From NCBI GenBank assembly GCA_958369225.1, contig CATXID010000005.1:1-64000 (forward strand): DNA of 64,000 nucleotides, read 5' to 3'. The position numbers were made by a program, and so were the translations under genes. Positions 14,789 through 23,118 of the stretch are shown here, piece after piece (the first letter of the stretch is position 1; each line of letters opens with the position of its first letter). Source of the stretch: an uncultured Collinsella sp. (GTDB taxonomy: Bacteria > Actinomycetota > Coriobacteriia > Coriobacteriales > Coriobacteriaceae). The notes beneath the pieces were generated by a model. It was not told where the DNA came from, did no database searches, and was given only the letters and a program-made list of their open reading frames with translations.

Positions 14789-17029
14789 TTAGTCAAACAG
14801 GCTCGGCATGTCGTTTTCTTTCATGAGGGCACCGGCGGAGGGCAGACTCTGCGCGGTGAACTTCTCGGCCGAGACGCCGGCGCCAAGGATTTCCTCGGTC
14901 GTGCCGACGGTGGTGACCGAGCGGCCCTTCTTGGCCGTAAAGGCCTGGACGCCCTGCGTGTTGGTGGTCGTCTTGGTCTTGAGCAGCGACGTGTTGAAGT
15001 TCATCAAACGATAGTCGCTCGAGACCAGCGCGATGTCGCGATCTTCCTTGAGCACCTGGGCATACAGCAGCTTGCTGCCACCGTAGATGGCGTTCTTGAG
15101 GCGCTTGCGGTTGGTCTTGGTGACGTATCCAGAAAGCGCGACGCGCACCACGCGGCCGTTTTCAAAGACGAACAACACGTCGGCCTTGTAGTCCTCGGGG
15201 TCGATGACCCAGATGACGCTCTCGTCGGGTTCCATCTCAAGATCGGTCGGCAGGTACGAGCCCAGCTGGGCCGACCTGGTGTCCTCAAACGCCGCAACCT
15301 TGCACTTGTACACCTGGCTCTTGTTGGTAAAGACCAGCAGCTCGTGGGTGTTGGAGGACGGGAACTCGATAAAGGGCTTGTCGCCGTCCTTGTACTTGAG
15401 CGTGGTGGCCTTCTTAAGCACGCGGTCCGTCATCTTCTTAAGGTAGCCATCGCGCGAGAGCATGATGGTGACCGGATACACCTCGACCTCGGGCTCCAGG
15501 CTTACCTCGATGACCTCGTGGGGCTCGATCCTGCCCGTGCGCCGCGGCATCACGTACTTCTTGTTGACCGCGGCCAGCTCGTCGCTGATGACCTTCTTGA
15601 TGTTCTTCTCGCTGGAGAGGATCTCTTCAAGCTCGGCAATCTCGCCCTCAAGCTTAGCGATGTCCTTGGTGCGGTTGAGGATGTACTCCTCGTTGATGTT
15701 GCGGAGCTTAAGCTCGGCAACAAACTCGGCCTGGGTCTCGTCGATGCCGAAACCCTTCATAAGGTTGGGCACGACCTCGGCTTCGAGCTTGGTGCCGCGG
15801 ATGATGGCGATGGCCTTGTCGATGTCGAGCAAAATCGCCTCGAGGCCGTGCAGCAAGTGCAGACGCTCGGACTTTTTGCCCAGGTCAAAGTTAATGCGGC
15901 GACGCGTGGACTCAATACGCCATTTGACCCACTCGTGCAGAATCTGGCGCACGCCCATAACACGGGGATAACCGTCGACCAGCACGTTAAAGTTGCACGA
16001 GAACGAATCCTGCAGTGTGGTCGAGCGATAGAGCTTGGCCATGAGCTTGTCGGGGTCGACACCGCGCTTAAGGTCGATGGCGATGCGCAGGCCCGAGAGG
16101 TCGGTCTCGTCGCGGATGTCAGCGATCTCCTTGACCTTACCCTCTTTGGAGAGCTTGACGATGCGCTCGATGATGACATCGGTCTTGGTGGTGTAGGGGA
16201 TTTCGTACACCTCGATGATGCGCTCTTCGGGAATCCAGCGCCAGCGGGAGCGGATTTGGAAGCTGCCGAGACCGGTCTCGACAATCTTCTCCATCTCCTC
16301 GCGGCGGTAGATGATCTCGCCGCCGGTCGAGAAGTCAGGCATGGGCATGTACTCGAGCAGGTCGCAGTCGGGGTCCTGCAGGTAGTGCATCGTTGCGGTG
16401 CAGACCTCGTTGAGGTTGAAGCCGCAGATGTCGGACGCCATGGCGACGCCGATGCCCTTGTTGGCCGAGACGAGGATGTTGGGGAACGTGGTGGGCAGCA
16501 GGCGCGGCTCCTTCATGGCGCCGTCGTAGCTGTCGACGAAATCGACCGGGTCCTTGTCGATGTCCTTGAAGATCTCGGCGCTGATGGGGGAGAGCTTGGC
16601 TTCGGTATAACGCGAGGCGGCGTAGCTCAGGTCGCCCGAATAGTACTTGCCAAAGTTGCCCTTCGACTCCACGAAGGGGGCAAGCAGCGCTTCGTTGCCC
16701 GTCGCCAGGCGCACCATCGTCTCGTAGATCGCGGCATCGCCGTGCGGGTTGAGCTTCATGGTCTGGCCCACGATGTTGGCGCTCTTCTGGCGCTCGCCCT
16801 TGAGCAGGCCCATCTTGTACATGGTGTAGAGCAGCTTGCGGTGCGAGGGCTTAAAGCCGTCGATCTCGGGGAACGCACGCGAGACGTTGACGCTCATGGC
16901 GTAGGGCATGTAGTTGACCTCGAGCGTCTGCGTGATCGGCTGATCGGTGACCTCGGAGTGCAGGCCGATGACGTTCTCGGCGTTGACCTGCTTTTTCTTT
17001 GGCTGGTTCTTCGTCTTCTTCTTTGCCAC
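14789..17029 (-). CDS. parC: Type II topoisomerase subunit A (ParC/GyrA family)
   Basis: A 746-residue protein that cleaves and rejoins DNA to relax or decatenate chromosomes together with the ParE-like subunit encoded 45 bp upstream. The N terminus is Lys-rich. NPHGDAAIYETMVRLA is the quinolone-determining helix, with Ala at the usual Ser position and Glu at the acidic position, and AASRYTEAKLS carries the catalytic Tyr. The C-terminal beta-pinwheel repeats are present but a clear GyrA box (QRRGGKG) is not seen, favouring topoisomerase IV. Start GTG 17029 has AGAGGA 4-5 nt before it. The long open frame antisense to it is a shadow. Confidence 0.88.
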   Translation of the reverse strand: MAKKKTKNQPKKKQVNAENVIGLHSEVTDQPITQTLEVNYMPYAMSVNVSRAFPEIDGFKPSHRKLLYTMYKMGLLKGERQKSANIVGQTMKLNPHGDAAIYETMVRLATGNEALLAPFVESKGNFGKYYSGDLSYAASRYTEAKLSPISAEIFKDIDKDPVDFVDSYDGAMKEPRLLPTTFPNILVSANKGIGVAMASDICGFNLNEVCTATMHYLQDPDCDLLEYMPMPDFSTGGEIIYRREEMEKIVETGLGSFQIRSRWRWIPEERIIEVYEIPYTTKTDVIIERIVKLSKEGKVKEIADIRDETDLSGLRIAIDLKRGVDPDKLMAKLYRSTTLQDSFSCNFNVLVDGYPRVMGVRQILHEWVKWRIESTRRRINFDLGKKSERLHLLHGLEAILLDIDKAIAIIRGTKLEAEVVPNLMKGFGIDETQAEFVAELKLRNINEEYILNRTKDIAKLEGEIAELEEILSSEKNIKKVISDELAAVNKKYVMPRRTGRIEPHEVIEVSLEPEVEVYPVTIMLSRDGYLKKMTDRVLKKATTLKYKDGDKPFIEFPSSNTHELLVFTNKSQVYKCKVAAFEDTRSAQLGSYLPTDLEMEPDESVIWVIDPEDYKADVLFVFENGRVVRVALSGYVTKTNRKRLKNAIYGGSKLLYAQVLKEDRDIALVSSDYRLMNFNTSLLKTKTTTNTQGVQAFTAKKGRSVTTVGTTEEILGAGVSAEKFTAQSLPSAGALMKENDMPSLFD

Positions 17030-17074
17030 GATATCCTCTTGAACTTCTTATGGGCCGTCGTTATCGATTTGCTG

Positions 17075-19072
17075 CTACTGCAGGTCCAGCTGGTCCAGGT
17101 ATTCCTTGCCGTGCTCGGAGATGTGGCGCTTGCGGCCCGCCTCGTCGTTGCCCAGCAACAGGTTGAACATGGTTTCCATCTTGGTGACGTCCTCGGGTTC
17201 CACCTTGATCAGACGGCGCGTCTCGGGGTTCATGGTGGTGAGCCACATCATGTCCGGATCGTTTTCACCAAGACCCTTGGAGCGGTTGATGGAACACTTC
17301 TGGTCGCCGATCTCTTTGAGGATGCCGTTCTTCTCGAGCTCGGTGTAGGCAAAGTAGGTCTTTTCTTTGCAGTTGATCTCGTAGAGCGGCGACTCGGCGA
17401 TATACACGTAGCCCTCGTCGATAAGCGTGGGTACCAGGCGGTAGAGCATGGTGAGCACGAGCGTGCGGATGTGGTAACCGTCGACGTCGGCGTCCGTACA
17501 GATGATGACCTTGTTCCAGTTGAGGTTGTCCAGGTCGAAGGCGCCGAGGTTCTTGATGCGCTTGTCTTTGATTTCCACGCCGCAGCCCAGCACGCGCATG
17601 AGGTCCATGATGATGTCGGACTTAAAGATGCGCGGGTAGTCCTCCTTTAGGCAGTTGAGGATTTTGCCGCGGACGGGCATAACACCCTGGAACTCGGCAT
17701 CGCGCGAGGTGCGAATGGCGCCCGCTGCCGAGTCGCCCTCTACGATGTAGATCTCGCGACGGCTCTTGTCCTTGGAGCGGCAGTCGATGAACTTCTGCAC
17801 GCGGTTGGCCATGTCGGTCTTCTGCTGCAGGTTTGTTTTGATGCTCTGGCGCGTCTTTTCGGCGTTCTCGCGCGAGCGCTTGTTGATGAGCACCTGCTCC
17901 ATGATCTTGTTGGCGGCATCTTTGTTCTCGATCAAGTAGGTCGAGAGGCGCTCCTTAAAGAATGCCGTCATGGCCTGCTGGATAAAGCGGTTATTGATGG
18001 CCTTCTTGGTCTGGTTCTCGTAGGACGTCTGGGTGGAGAAGCAGTTGGTCACCAGTACCAGGCAGTCCTGGACGTCCTGCCACTTAATGCCGCTCTCGTT
18101 TTTGTTGTACTTGCCCTGTTGCTTAATGTAGGCATCGATGGCGCTGGTCAGAGCGCTACGGGCCGCCTTCTCGGGTGAGCCGCCGTTCTCGAGCCACGAT
18201 GAGTTGTGGTAGTACTCCTGCATCATGAAAGTGCGCGAGAAGCACATGCAAGCAGTGATTTTTACGTTGTAATCGGGCAGGTCCTCGCGATCGCGACCGC
18301 GACGGTCGGCCTCGATAAAGAAGGGCTCGGTAAGATAGTCGGCACCGACCTTCTCGAGCACATAGTCCTCGATGCCCTTGGGGTAGCAAAAATCCTCTTC
18401 GGTAAATTCGCCATCGTCGCCCTCGATGCGCAGGCGGAAGGTCACGTTGGCGTTGACCACGGCCTGGCGGCGCATGGTCTCGCGATACCAATCGTGGGGG
18501 ATGCTGATGGAGGTAAAGACTTCAAGATCGGGGCGCCACTTGATGGTGGTGCCGGTACGGTCCTCGTTGCTGGGCTCAATCTCGAGTGCCTTCTTTTTGG
18601 CACCGACGACCTTGCCCTTCTTAAAGTGCAGGGAGTACTTGTTGCCGTCGCGCCAAACCGTGACGTCCATGTACTCGGATGCGTACTGGGTCGCGCACGA
18701 GCCCAGGCCGTTGGTACCGAGCGAGAAGTCGTAGTCGCCGCCCTGGTTGTTGTTGTACTTGCCGCCGGCGTAGAGCTCGCAGAAGACGAGCTCCCAGTTA
18801 AAGCGCTTCTCGGAAGGGTTCCAGTCGAGCGGGCAGCCACGGCCGTTATCCTCTACCTGAATGGAGCCATCGCGAAAGGCGGTAAGGGTGATGAGCTTGC
18901 CGTAGCCCTGGCGTGCCTCGTCAACGGCGTTGGACAGAATCTCGAAGGCGGCATGCGCGCAGCCATCGAGTCCGTCCGAGCCAAAGATAACGGCAGGGCG
19001 AAGACGTACGCGTTCCTCGTCTTTGAGCTGGCGGATGCTGTCGTTACCATAGTTTGCGGTGTTTTTTGCCAT
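17075..19072 (-). CDS. parE: Type II topoisomerase subunit B (ParE/GyrB family)
   Basis: A 665-residue ATPase subunit. The GHKL ATP site is visible as ILSNAVDEARQGYG, QVEDNGRGCPLD and GTNGLGSCATQYAS; the TOPRIM domain as EGDSAAGAIRTSRD and DADVDGYHIRTLVL. EGDSAAG replaces the usual EGDSAGG. It is the first gene of a two-gene operon with parC and lacks the roughly 170-residue insert of proteobacterial GyrB. Promoter elements should lie in the AT-rich 19073-19324 gap shared with the divergent ATPase. A separate gyrAB pair is expected elsewhere in the genome. Confidence 0.88.
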   Translation of the reverse strand: MAKNTANYGNDSIRQLKDEERVRLRPAVIFGSDGLDGCAHAAFEILSNAVDEARQGYGKLITLTAFRDGSIQVEDNGRGCPLDWNPSEKRFNWELVFCELYAGGKYNNNQGGDYDFSLGTNGLGSCATQYASEYMDVTVWRDGNKYSLHFKKGKVVGAKKKALEIEPSNEDRTGTTIKWRPDLEVFTSISIPHDWYRETMRRQAVVNANVTFRLRIEGDDGEFTEEDFCYPKGIEDYVLEKVGADYLTEPFFIEADRRGRDREDLPDYNVKITACMCFSRTFMMQEYYHNSSWLENGGSPEKAARSALTSAIDAYIKQQGKYNKNESGIKWQDVQDCLVLVTNCFSTQTSYENQTKKAINNRFIQQAMTAFFKERLSTYLIENKDAANKIMEQVLINKRSRENAEKTRQSIKTNLQQKTDMANRVQKFIDCRSKDKSRREIYIVEGDSAAGAIRTSRDAEFQGVMPVRGKILNCLKEDYPRIFKSDIIMDLMRVLGCGVEIKDKRIKNLGAFDLDNLNWNKVIICTDADVDGYHIRTLVLTMLYRLVPTLIDEGYVYIAESPLYEINCKEKTYFAYTELEKNGILKEIGDQKCSINRSKGLGENDPDMMWLTTMNPETRRLIKVEPEDVTKMETMFNLLLGNDEAGRKRHISEHGKEYLDQLDLQ

Positions 19073-19324
19073 ACTCGCTCTCTCGGTGCTCCTTTGCTGC
19101 GTTTAAGTCATATAGATAGTCAAGGTAGCATAGCCCAGCCCACAGACGATTCCAACCAACACGAAATCCATCGAACAATCGTTCGGAGTATATAGACTGA
19201 TAATACGATATTGGAAAAAATAGCTGAATGAAATCAATAGATATTTGATTCCATTTAGTAGAACCTCATATATACTAAACAAAAACGAATCAGAAGAGCT
19301 TTTATTTAATAGAACGGTGATGAT

Positions 19325-20533
19325 ATGAAGATTATCGAACGTCCTCAATATATGGAAGCGCTTCTTGGCGCTAAGGGAACGCCGGACATCAAGGTTATTA
19401 CCGGCATTCGTAGGTGCGGCAAATCTGTTCTACTGGAAGCTCTTGCCGATCGCATTCGTGAGGCCGGCCCCGATGCCAATATTATCCGCATCAATTTCAA
19501 TCTTCTCGAATTCGAGGAACTAACGGATTATCGAGCATTGCATCGCTACGTTGAGGAAAGCTATTGCGAGGGCCTCGATAACATTGTGATGATTGATGAG
19601 GTGCAAACCTGCGTTGGGTTCGAAAAAGCGGTCAATAGCCTTCATGCATCGGGTAAATACGATATCTACGTTACTGGCTCCAACGCATTCTTGCTTTCGA
19701 GTGACTTGGCGACGCTTTTTCGCGGGCGGACATATGAGGTCGAAGTATTTCCGTTCTCCTTGCTTGAGTTTGCGACATATCACGGAATTCATAACCCGGA
19801 CGAAGCGCTTGACCGATATTTGAGAGAGGGCGGAATGCCTGGCTCGTATTTGTATCCTAGCGAGCGAGCTCGCTATCGATATATTGCGAACGTGCTAGAT
19901 GTCTTGGTTTTGCGTGATGTGGAAGAAAAGCATGGGGTTCGTAACAAAGTGCAACTAGAACGTGCATGCGATTTCCTAATGGACAATATCGGTAACATAT
20001 CTTCTGTTAGTGGGATTGCGGCTGCGCTGGATGCTGCCGGAACGCGCGTTTCCGTGGCAACGCTCGCCCAGTACCTCGGATACTTTTGCCAGGCTTTTGC
20101 GTTCTATCGAGTGCGCCGCTATGACGTAGGCGGTAAAAAGTACCTCGCTTCGGGTGATAAATACTATTTATCGGATCATGCAATCAGATACGCAAAACTT
20201 GGAACTAAAAAACTCGACTTCGGGCATGTATATGAAAATATGGTCGCTTTAGAGCTCCTAAGACGCGGTTGGGAAATCTATATCGGGGTGCTTTATAAGA
20301 AGGAAATCGACTTCGTGGCAATTCGTCGCGATGAGCGAGTGTATATCCAAGTTAGCGATGACATTTCGCGTCAGGAAACCTTTGAGCGCGAAGTGGCACC
20401 TCTGCTTGCGATACGTGATGCGTATCCCAAGATGGTCATTGCGCGAACAAAGCACGAGGCTGTTGATTATGAGGGGATTAAGGTGGTCGACCTCGCCCGA
20501 TGGCTGATGGGGGAGGGGTCGAATGTCGAATAG
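19325..20533 (+). CDS. AAA_14 / DUF4143 ATPase
   Basis: A 402-residue P-loop protein. GIRRCGKSVLLE (residues 27-38) is Walker A, NIVMIDEVQ is Walker B, VTGSNAFLLS is the sensor region, and the second half has the DUF4143 layout with YENMVALELLRRGW and a PD-(D/E)XK-like strand pair ending EIDFVAIRRDERVYIQV. Proteins of this type are common, often horizontally acquired, and of unproven role, with suggestions of DNA repair, defence or toxin-antitoxin-like functions. The surrounding DNA is more AT-rich than the window average. It is a single gene, starting at ATG 19325 behind an AT-rich leader. Confidence 0.85.
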   Translation: MKIIERPQYMEALLGAKGTPDIKVITGIRRCGKSVLLEALADRIREAGPDANIIRINFNLLEFEELTDYRALHRYVEESYCEGLDNIVMIDEVQTCVGFEKAVNSLHASGKYDIYVTGSNAFLLSSDLATLFRGRTYEVEVFPFSLLEFATYHGIHNPDEALDRYLREGGMPGSYLYPSERARYRYIANVLDVLVLRDVEEKHGVRNKVQLERACDFLMDNIGNISSVSGIAAALDAAGTRVSVATLAQYLGYFCQAFAFYRVRRYDVGGKKYLASGDKYYLSDHAIRYAKLGTKKLDFGHVYENMVALELLRRGWEIYIGVLYKKEIDFVAIRRDERVYIQVSDDISRQETFEREVAPLLAIRDAYPKMVIARTKHEAVDYEGIKVVDLARWLMGEGSNVE

Positions 20534-20948
20534 CGGGCGGTGGACGCCTATCTAAATCATTGCGCTGCTCGGGCGCCTTGAGGGTCTTCTTAATAATGCG
20601 GGTGAGCCCACGTTCCTTACCGATGAATTCCACTTACTCGTTTCTGCCCGAGTAAGTTTGAAGACGGATGAGCCCGCTTCATTTTGTTTGCGGCTGGATA
20701 CGTTTGTCGAAAAGTGCCGCGTGGATGGCTCAAATCGAACATTGGGACAGGCGTCTCATTTTATGGGCCGAGGGCGTGCGTATACGAGTCTTTTTGGTCC
20801 ATAGGGGATGCTGGGCGGTTGCTAGTTGGGCCACGGGTCACTTCGCCGGCTCTGCTTTTCGCCATGCGCTCATAGTGGAGGCCGATGCCACGGAGTCGAC
20901 TTGCGATTCGGGCAACGGATGAGCGGCAAGCCGAAAGGAGCGGTGAGG
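20534..20948. other. About 415 bp without a recognised gene
   Basis: The first 20 bases after the ATPase run on into what could be decayed sequence. Short open frames at 20668-20922 have no ribosome-binding site or domain. Near the right end lies AAAGGAG (20934-20940), the ribosome-binding site of the lipoprotein gene. No hairpin of note was found. Confidence 0.4.
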
Positions 20949-21965
20949 ATGATGAAGCCCATGACGAAGAAGCTGCTGTTAGGAATTCCCACCGTGACGC
21001 TTTCGGCCGTGCTGGCTTGCACGCTTACCGGTTGCGGCGGAAATGCGCCGAGTGGCTCGGCTGGCAGCTCGGGCGGCGGCAGTGCTCCCGTAGAGAAGAA
21101 GGCCTATGAGTCGCAGACGGTCGAGGTAGCTGGTATAACCTATGAGTCGGTAGCCCACGGTACGTTCTATCGCGGCGACGCTAAGCTGCAGGACGGCTTT
21201 TACCTGCACGTCAAGATCACCAACAACAATGCAAAGAACAGGACGTTTAGCTCCTTTAACGTGCATGCTGCCCAGGGCGATCTTGAGGCAGGCGACCCGT
21301 TGTTTACTTCCGGCAAGGCGGCCGTGCTCGATTACGTTGCAAGCGAGGCTCCCGATGAGCTTCACGAGGGCATCGATCTCTCCGAGAGGCCAGATATCGG
21401 TCCGGGCGAGACTGTTGAGTACGTGTATTTCTGGGCGCCCAAGACGGCGTACTACGGGCCCATCACTGTCGAGTTCGTAGATGCTTACGCCCCCGCCAAG
21501 AATCATGAGGCCATGCACTTTGACACCACGGGGTGCGAGACCAAGGAGTTCAAGGCGGCCGGCGGTGTGGCCGATTCTGGTGACGCGGCCAATATGACCG
21601 GCATCGATTGCGCATCGTACAGTATCGAGGCCGCCGATGGGTACACGCTGGATTCGTCCAACGAAGAGCACGAAAAGGCAGACTTCTTCCACGACGAGAC
21701 TGGAGGACGCTTGCACATCAGCATCTTCCCGCGCTCGCCGGAGGAAGAGGTTGCAAGCCTAGAGCAGGTCTACGAAGGCAAGGAGACAACAACCGACCAG
21801 GTCGAGTACAACGGCATAACGTGGCTGCGCTTTACCGGTCCCGACAACGGCCATACGCTGTTTGCGACGGCTCCCGCAACGGGTGAAACCGTCCGCGTGT
21901 CGATTGGCTGGAAGATCGATTGGGACGCCGCCGTGCCCATGATGGAGGCGCTAAAGCTCAAGTAG
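20949..21965 (+). CDS. Secreted lipoprotein with DUF4352-like core
   Basis: A 338-residue protein. MMKPMTKKLLLGIPTVTL begins a lipoprotein signal that ends in LTGC at about residues 24-27, followed by a Gly/Ser linker. The segment around DGFYLHVKITNNNAKNRTFSSFNVHA resembles the immunoglobulin-like DUF4352 fold of telokin-like lipoproteins (VxVxVTNNGxxPxxF). A second beta-rich domain follows from residue about 210. ATG 20949 is 8 nt behind AAAGGAG; a GTG at 20943 is too close. Likely anchored on the outer face of the membrane; ligand unknown. Confidence 0.7.
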   Translation: MMKPMTKKLLLGIPTVTLSAVLACTLTGCGGNAPSGSAGSSGGGSAPVEKKAYESQTVEVAGITYESVAHGTFYRGDAKLQDGFYLHVKITNNNAKNRTFSSFNVHAAQGDLEAGDPLFTSGKAAVLDYVASEAPDELHEGIDLSERPDIGPGETVEYVYFWAPKTAYYGPITVEFVDAYAPAKNHEAMHFDTTGCETKEFKAAGGVADSGDAANMTGIDCASYSIEAADGYTLDSSNEEHEKADFFHDETGGRLHISIFPRSPEEEVASLEQVYEGKETTTDQVEYNGITWLRFTGPDNGHTLFATAPATGETVRVSIGWKIDWDAAVPMMEALKLK

Positions 21966-21992
21966 CGCTGTGATTCCCATGTCAGGCGATTC

Positions 21993-22024
21993 AGGGCTGG
22001 CTCCGAGTTATCGGGGCCAGCTCT
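21993..22024 (+). terminator. Intrinsic terminator after the lipoprotein gene
   Basis: A 14-bp stem with two G-U pairs (21993-22006 with 22011-22024, loop GTTA), followed by CTTTTT. The terminator and about 35 bp behind it are repeated, with changes, at 23036-23100. Confidence 0.8.
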
Positions 22025-22114
22025 TTTTGGTGCTCGATGAGCAGGGCCAGTGCCTCGCACGGTTTCGGGTACAGCGGGGTGCCGTGCGCGCAATGACGAA
22101 CATGGTTTCCATAA

Positions 22115-22162
22115 TGACAGATATAGTTGACATCTTCTGATGGATGCAATATATTTCTGTCA
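22115..22162 (+). promoter_or_regulatory. Promoter with flanking dyad in front of the XRE regulator
   Basis: TTGACA at 22127-22132 and TATATT at 22150-22155 are separated by 17 bp, a near-ideal sigma-A promoter. TGACAGATATA (22115-22125) and TATTTCTGTCA (22152-22162) form an inverted repeat that brackets it, consistent with autoregulation by the XRE protein encoded next. Confidence 0.65.
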
Positions 22163-22203
22163 TGTTGCAACGGATATCAGTCCATTACTACGAAAGGAAC
22201 TCC

Positions 22204-22434
22204 ATGCCGGGCAAAAAGAACCTACGCATGAAGGCGGCGCGCGCGGCGGCTGGCCTTTCGCAAGCCGACTTGGCCCAGGCCGTGGGCGTTACGCGCCAGA
22301 CTATCGGTCTTATCGAGGCGGGCGGCTACAACCCCACGCTCAATCTGTGCGTGGCAATCTGTAAGGCGCTGCGCGTTACGTTGAACGACTTGTTTTGGGA
22401 AGACGAAACCGACGCCGACCCTAATGCTCTTTAG
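22204..22434 (+). CDS. Small XRE-family regulator (YozG/Cro-like)
   Basis: A 76-residue helix-turn-helix protein: LRMKAARAAAGLSQADLAQAVGVTRQTIGLIEAGGYNPTLNLCVAICKALRVTLNDLFW. This is the compact Xre type often paired with a small integral membrane protein in Firmicutes and Actinobacteria. ATG 22204 is preceded by GAAAGGA; longer upstream starts lack this. It is 9 bp before the membrane-protein gene, so both are in one operon. Confidence 0.88.
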   Translation: MPGKKNLRMKAARAAAGLSQADLAQAVGVTRQTIGLIEAGGYNPTLNLCVAICKALRVTLNDLFWEDETDADPNAL

Positions 22435-22443
22435 GAGTTCACT

Positions 22444-23028
22444 ATGAAATATGAAGATCTGAAAATCGTGCAAAAGTGGCGTGAATATGCCGGCCCAAAG
22501 GATGAACGCCTGGAGGTTGAGAACGCGAAGATCTACAAGATTGGTTTCGTGCTGCTTTCGTTTGGCATGTTGATGATCTTTTTCTACCAGTTTATAGCTC
22601 GACAGGTTGCGTGGGTTCACAGCGACGCCAGTGAAATGCCGCATGGCTTTGCAACGCCGTTCGAGGCAGCCATGTATTTGTGGCTCGTTCTCGTGATGTT
22701 GATTTGCGCAGGACTGCAAACGCGGAAGGGCTATGTCGATACCAATCGTTTTGGGCAAACCGAGCATCTTCCTGTTGGATATTTCCTGCTTGTCAGCGGT
22801 CTTAGCGGCGCCGCGTTCGCGCTTGTTATTGCCGCAATGCGCTGTATCGCTGAGGCGCAGATCGTACCGCTCGAAAGCGTTTTTTGGTTGGCGAACTTGG
22901 CCACGGGCGTGTTCTGCGGCGCGACGATTTTCGCGGCCACGTTTGCTGTCCTGTGCGCAACGTTTTTCACGGCGAAAAGACGCCGTGCCAAGCTCGAGGC
23001 AGAACTCGACTCCACTGACGATAACTAA
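22444..23028 (+). CDS. Membrane protein co-transcribed with the XRE regulator (DUF6773-like)
   Basis: A 194-residue protein with four predicted membrane segments (about residues 35-55, 77-97, 116-138, 150-175) and a charged C-terminal tail RRRAKLEAELDS. The soluble N-terminal part contains PKDERLEVENAKIYK, as in DUF6773-type proteins that accompany Xre regulators. The function of this widespread regulator-membrane protein pairing is unknown; membrane stress sensing has been suggested for some. A terminator follows at 23037-23070. Confidence 0.65.
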   Translation: MKYEDLKIVQKWREYAGPKDERLEVENAKIYKIGFVLLSFGMLMIFFYQFIARQVAWVHSDASEMPHGFATPFEAAMYLWLVLVMLICAGLQTRKGYVDTNRFGQTEHLPVGYFLLVSGLSGAAFALVIAAMRCIAEAQIVPLESVFWLANLATGVFCGATIFAATFAVLCATFFTAKRRRAKLEAELDSTDDN

Positions 23029-23036
23029 TGCGCAAT

Positions 23037-23070
23037 GGGCTGGCTCTGGGTATTCAGAACCAGCCCCTTT
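23037..23070 (+). terminator. Intrinsic terminator after the XRE operon
   Basis: GGGCTGGCTCTG (23037-23048) pairs with CAGAACCAGCCC (23055-23066) with one mismatch, then CTTTTGG. It is a diverged copy of the terminator at 21993-22024, including the following GGTGTTCGATGGGCAGG-type tail. Confidence 0.78.
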
Positions 23071-23118
23071 TGGTGTTCGATGGGCAGGGTCGGCGTCTCT
23101 CGCAAAAGTAACTAGGAG

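Noticed and set aside
14741..17650. 969-codon open frame on the plus strand
   Set aside because: It is antisense to parC and parE, which carry full topoisomerase motifs; its length follows from codon bias of the real genes.
20668..20922. 84-codon frame behind the DUF4143 ATPase
   Set aside because: No ribosome-binding site and no recognisable protein character.
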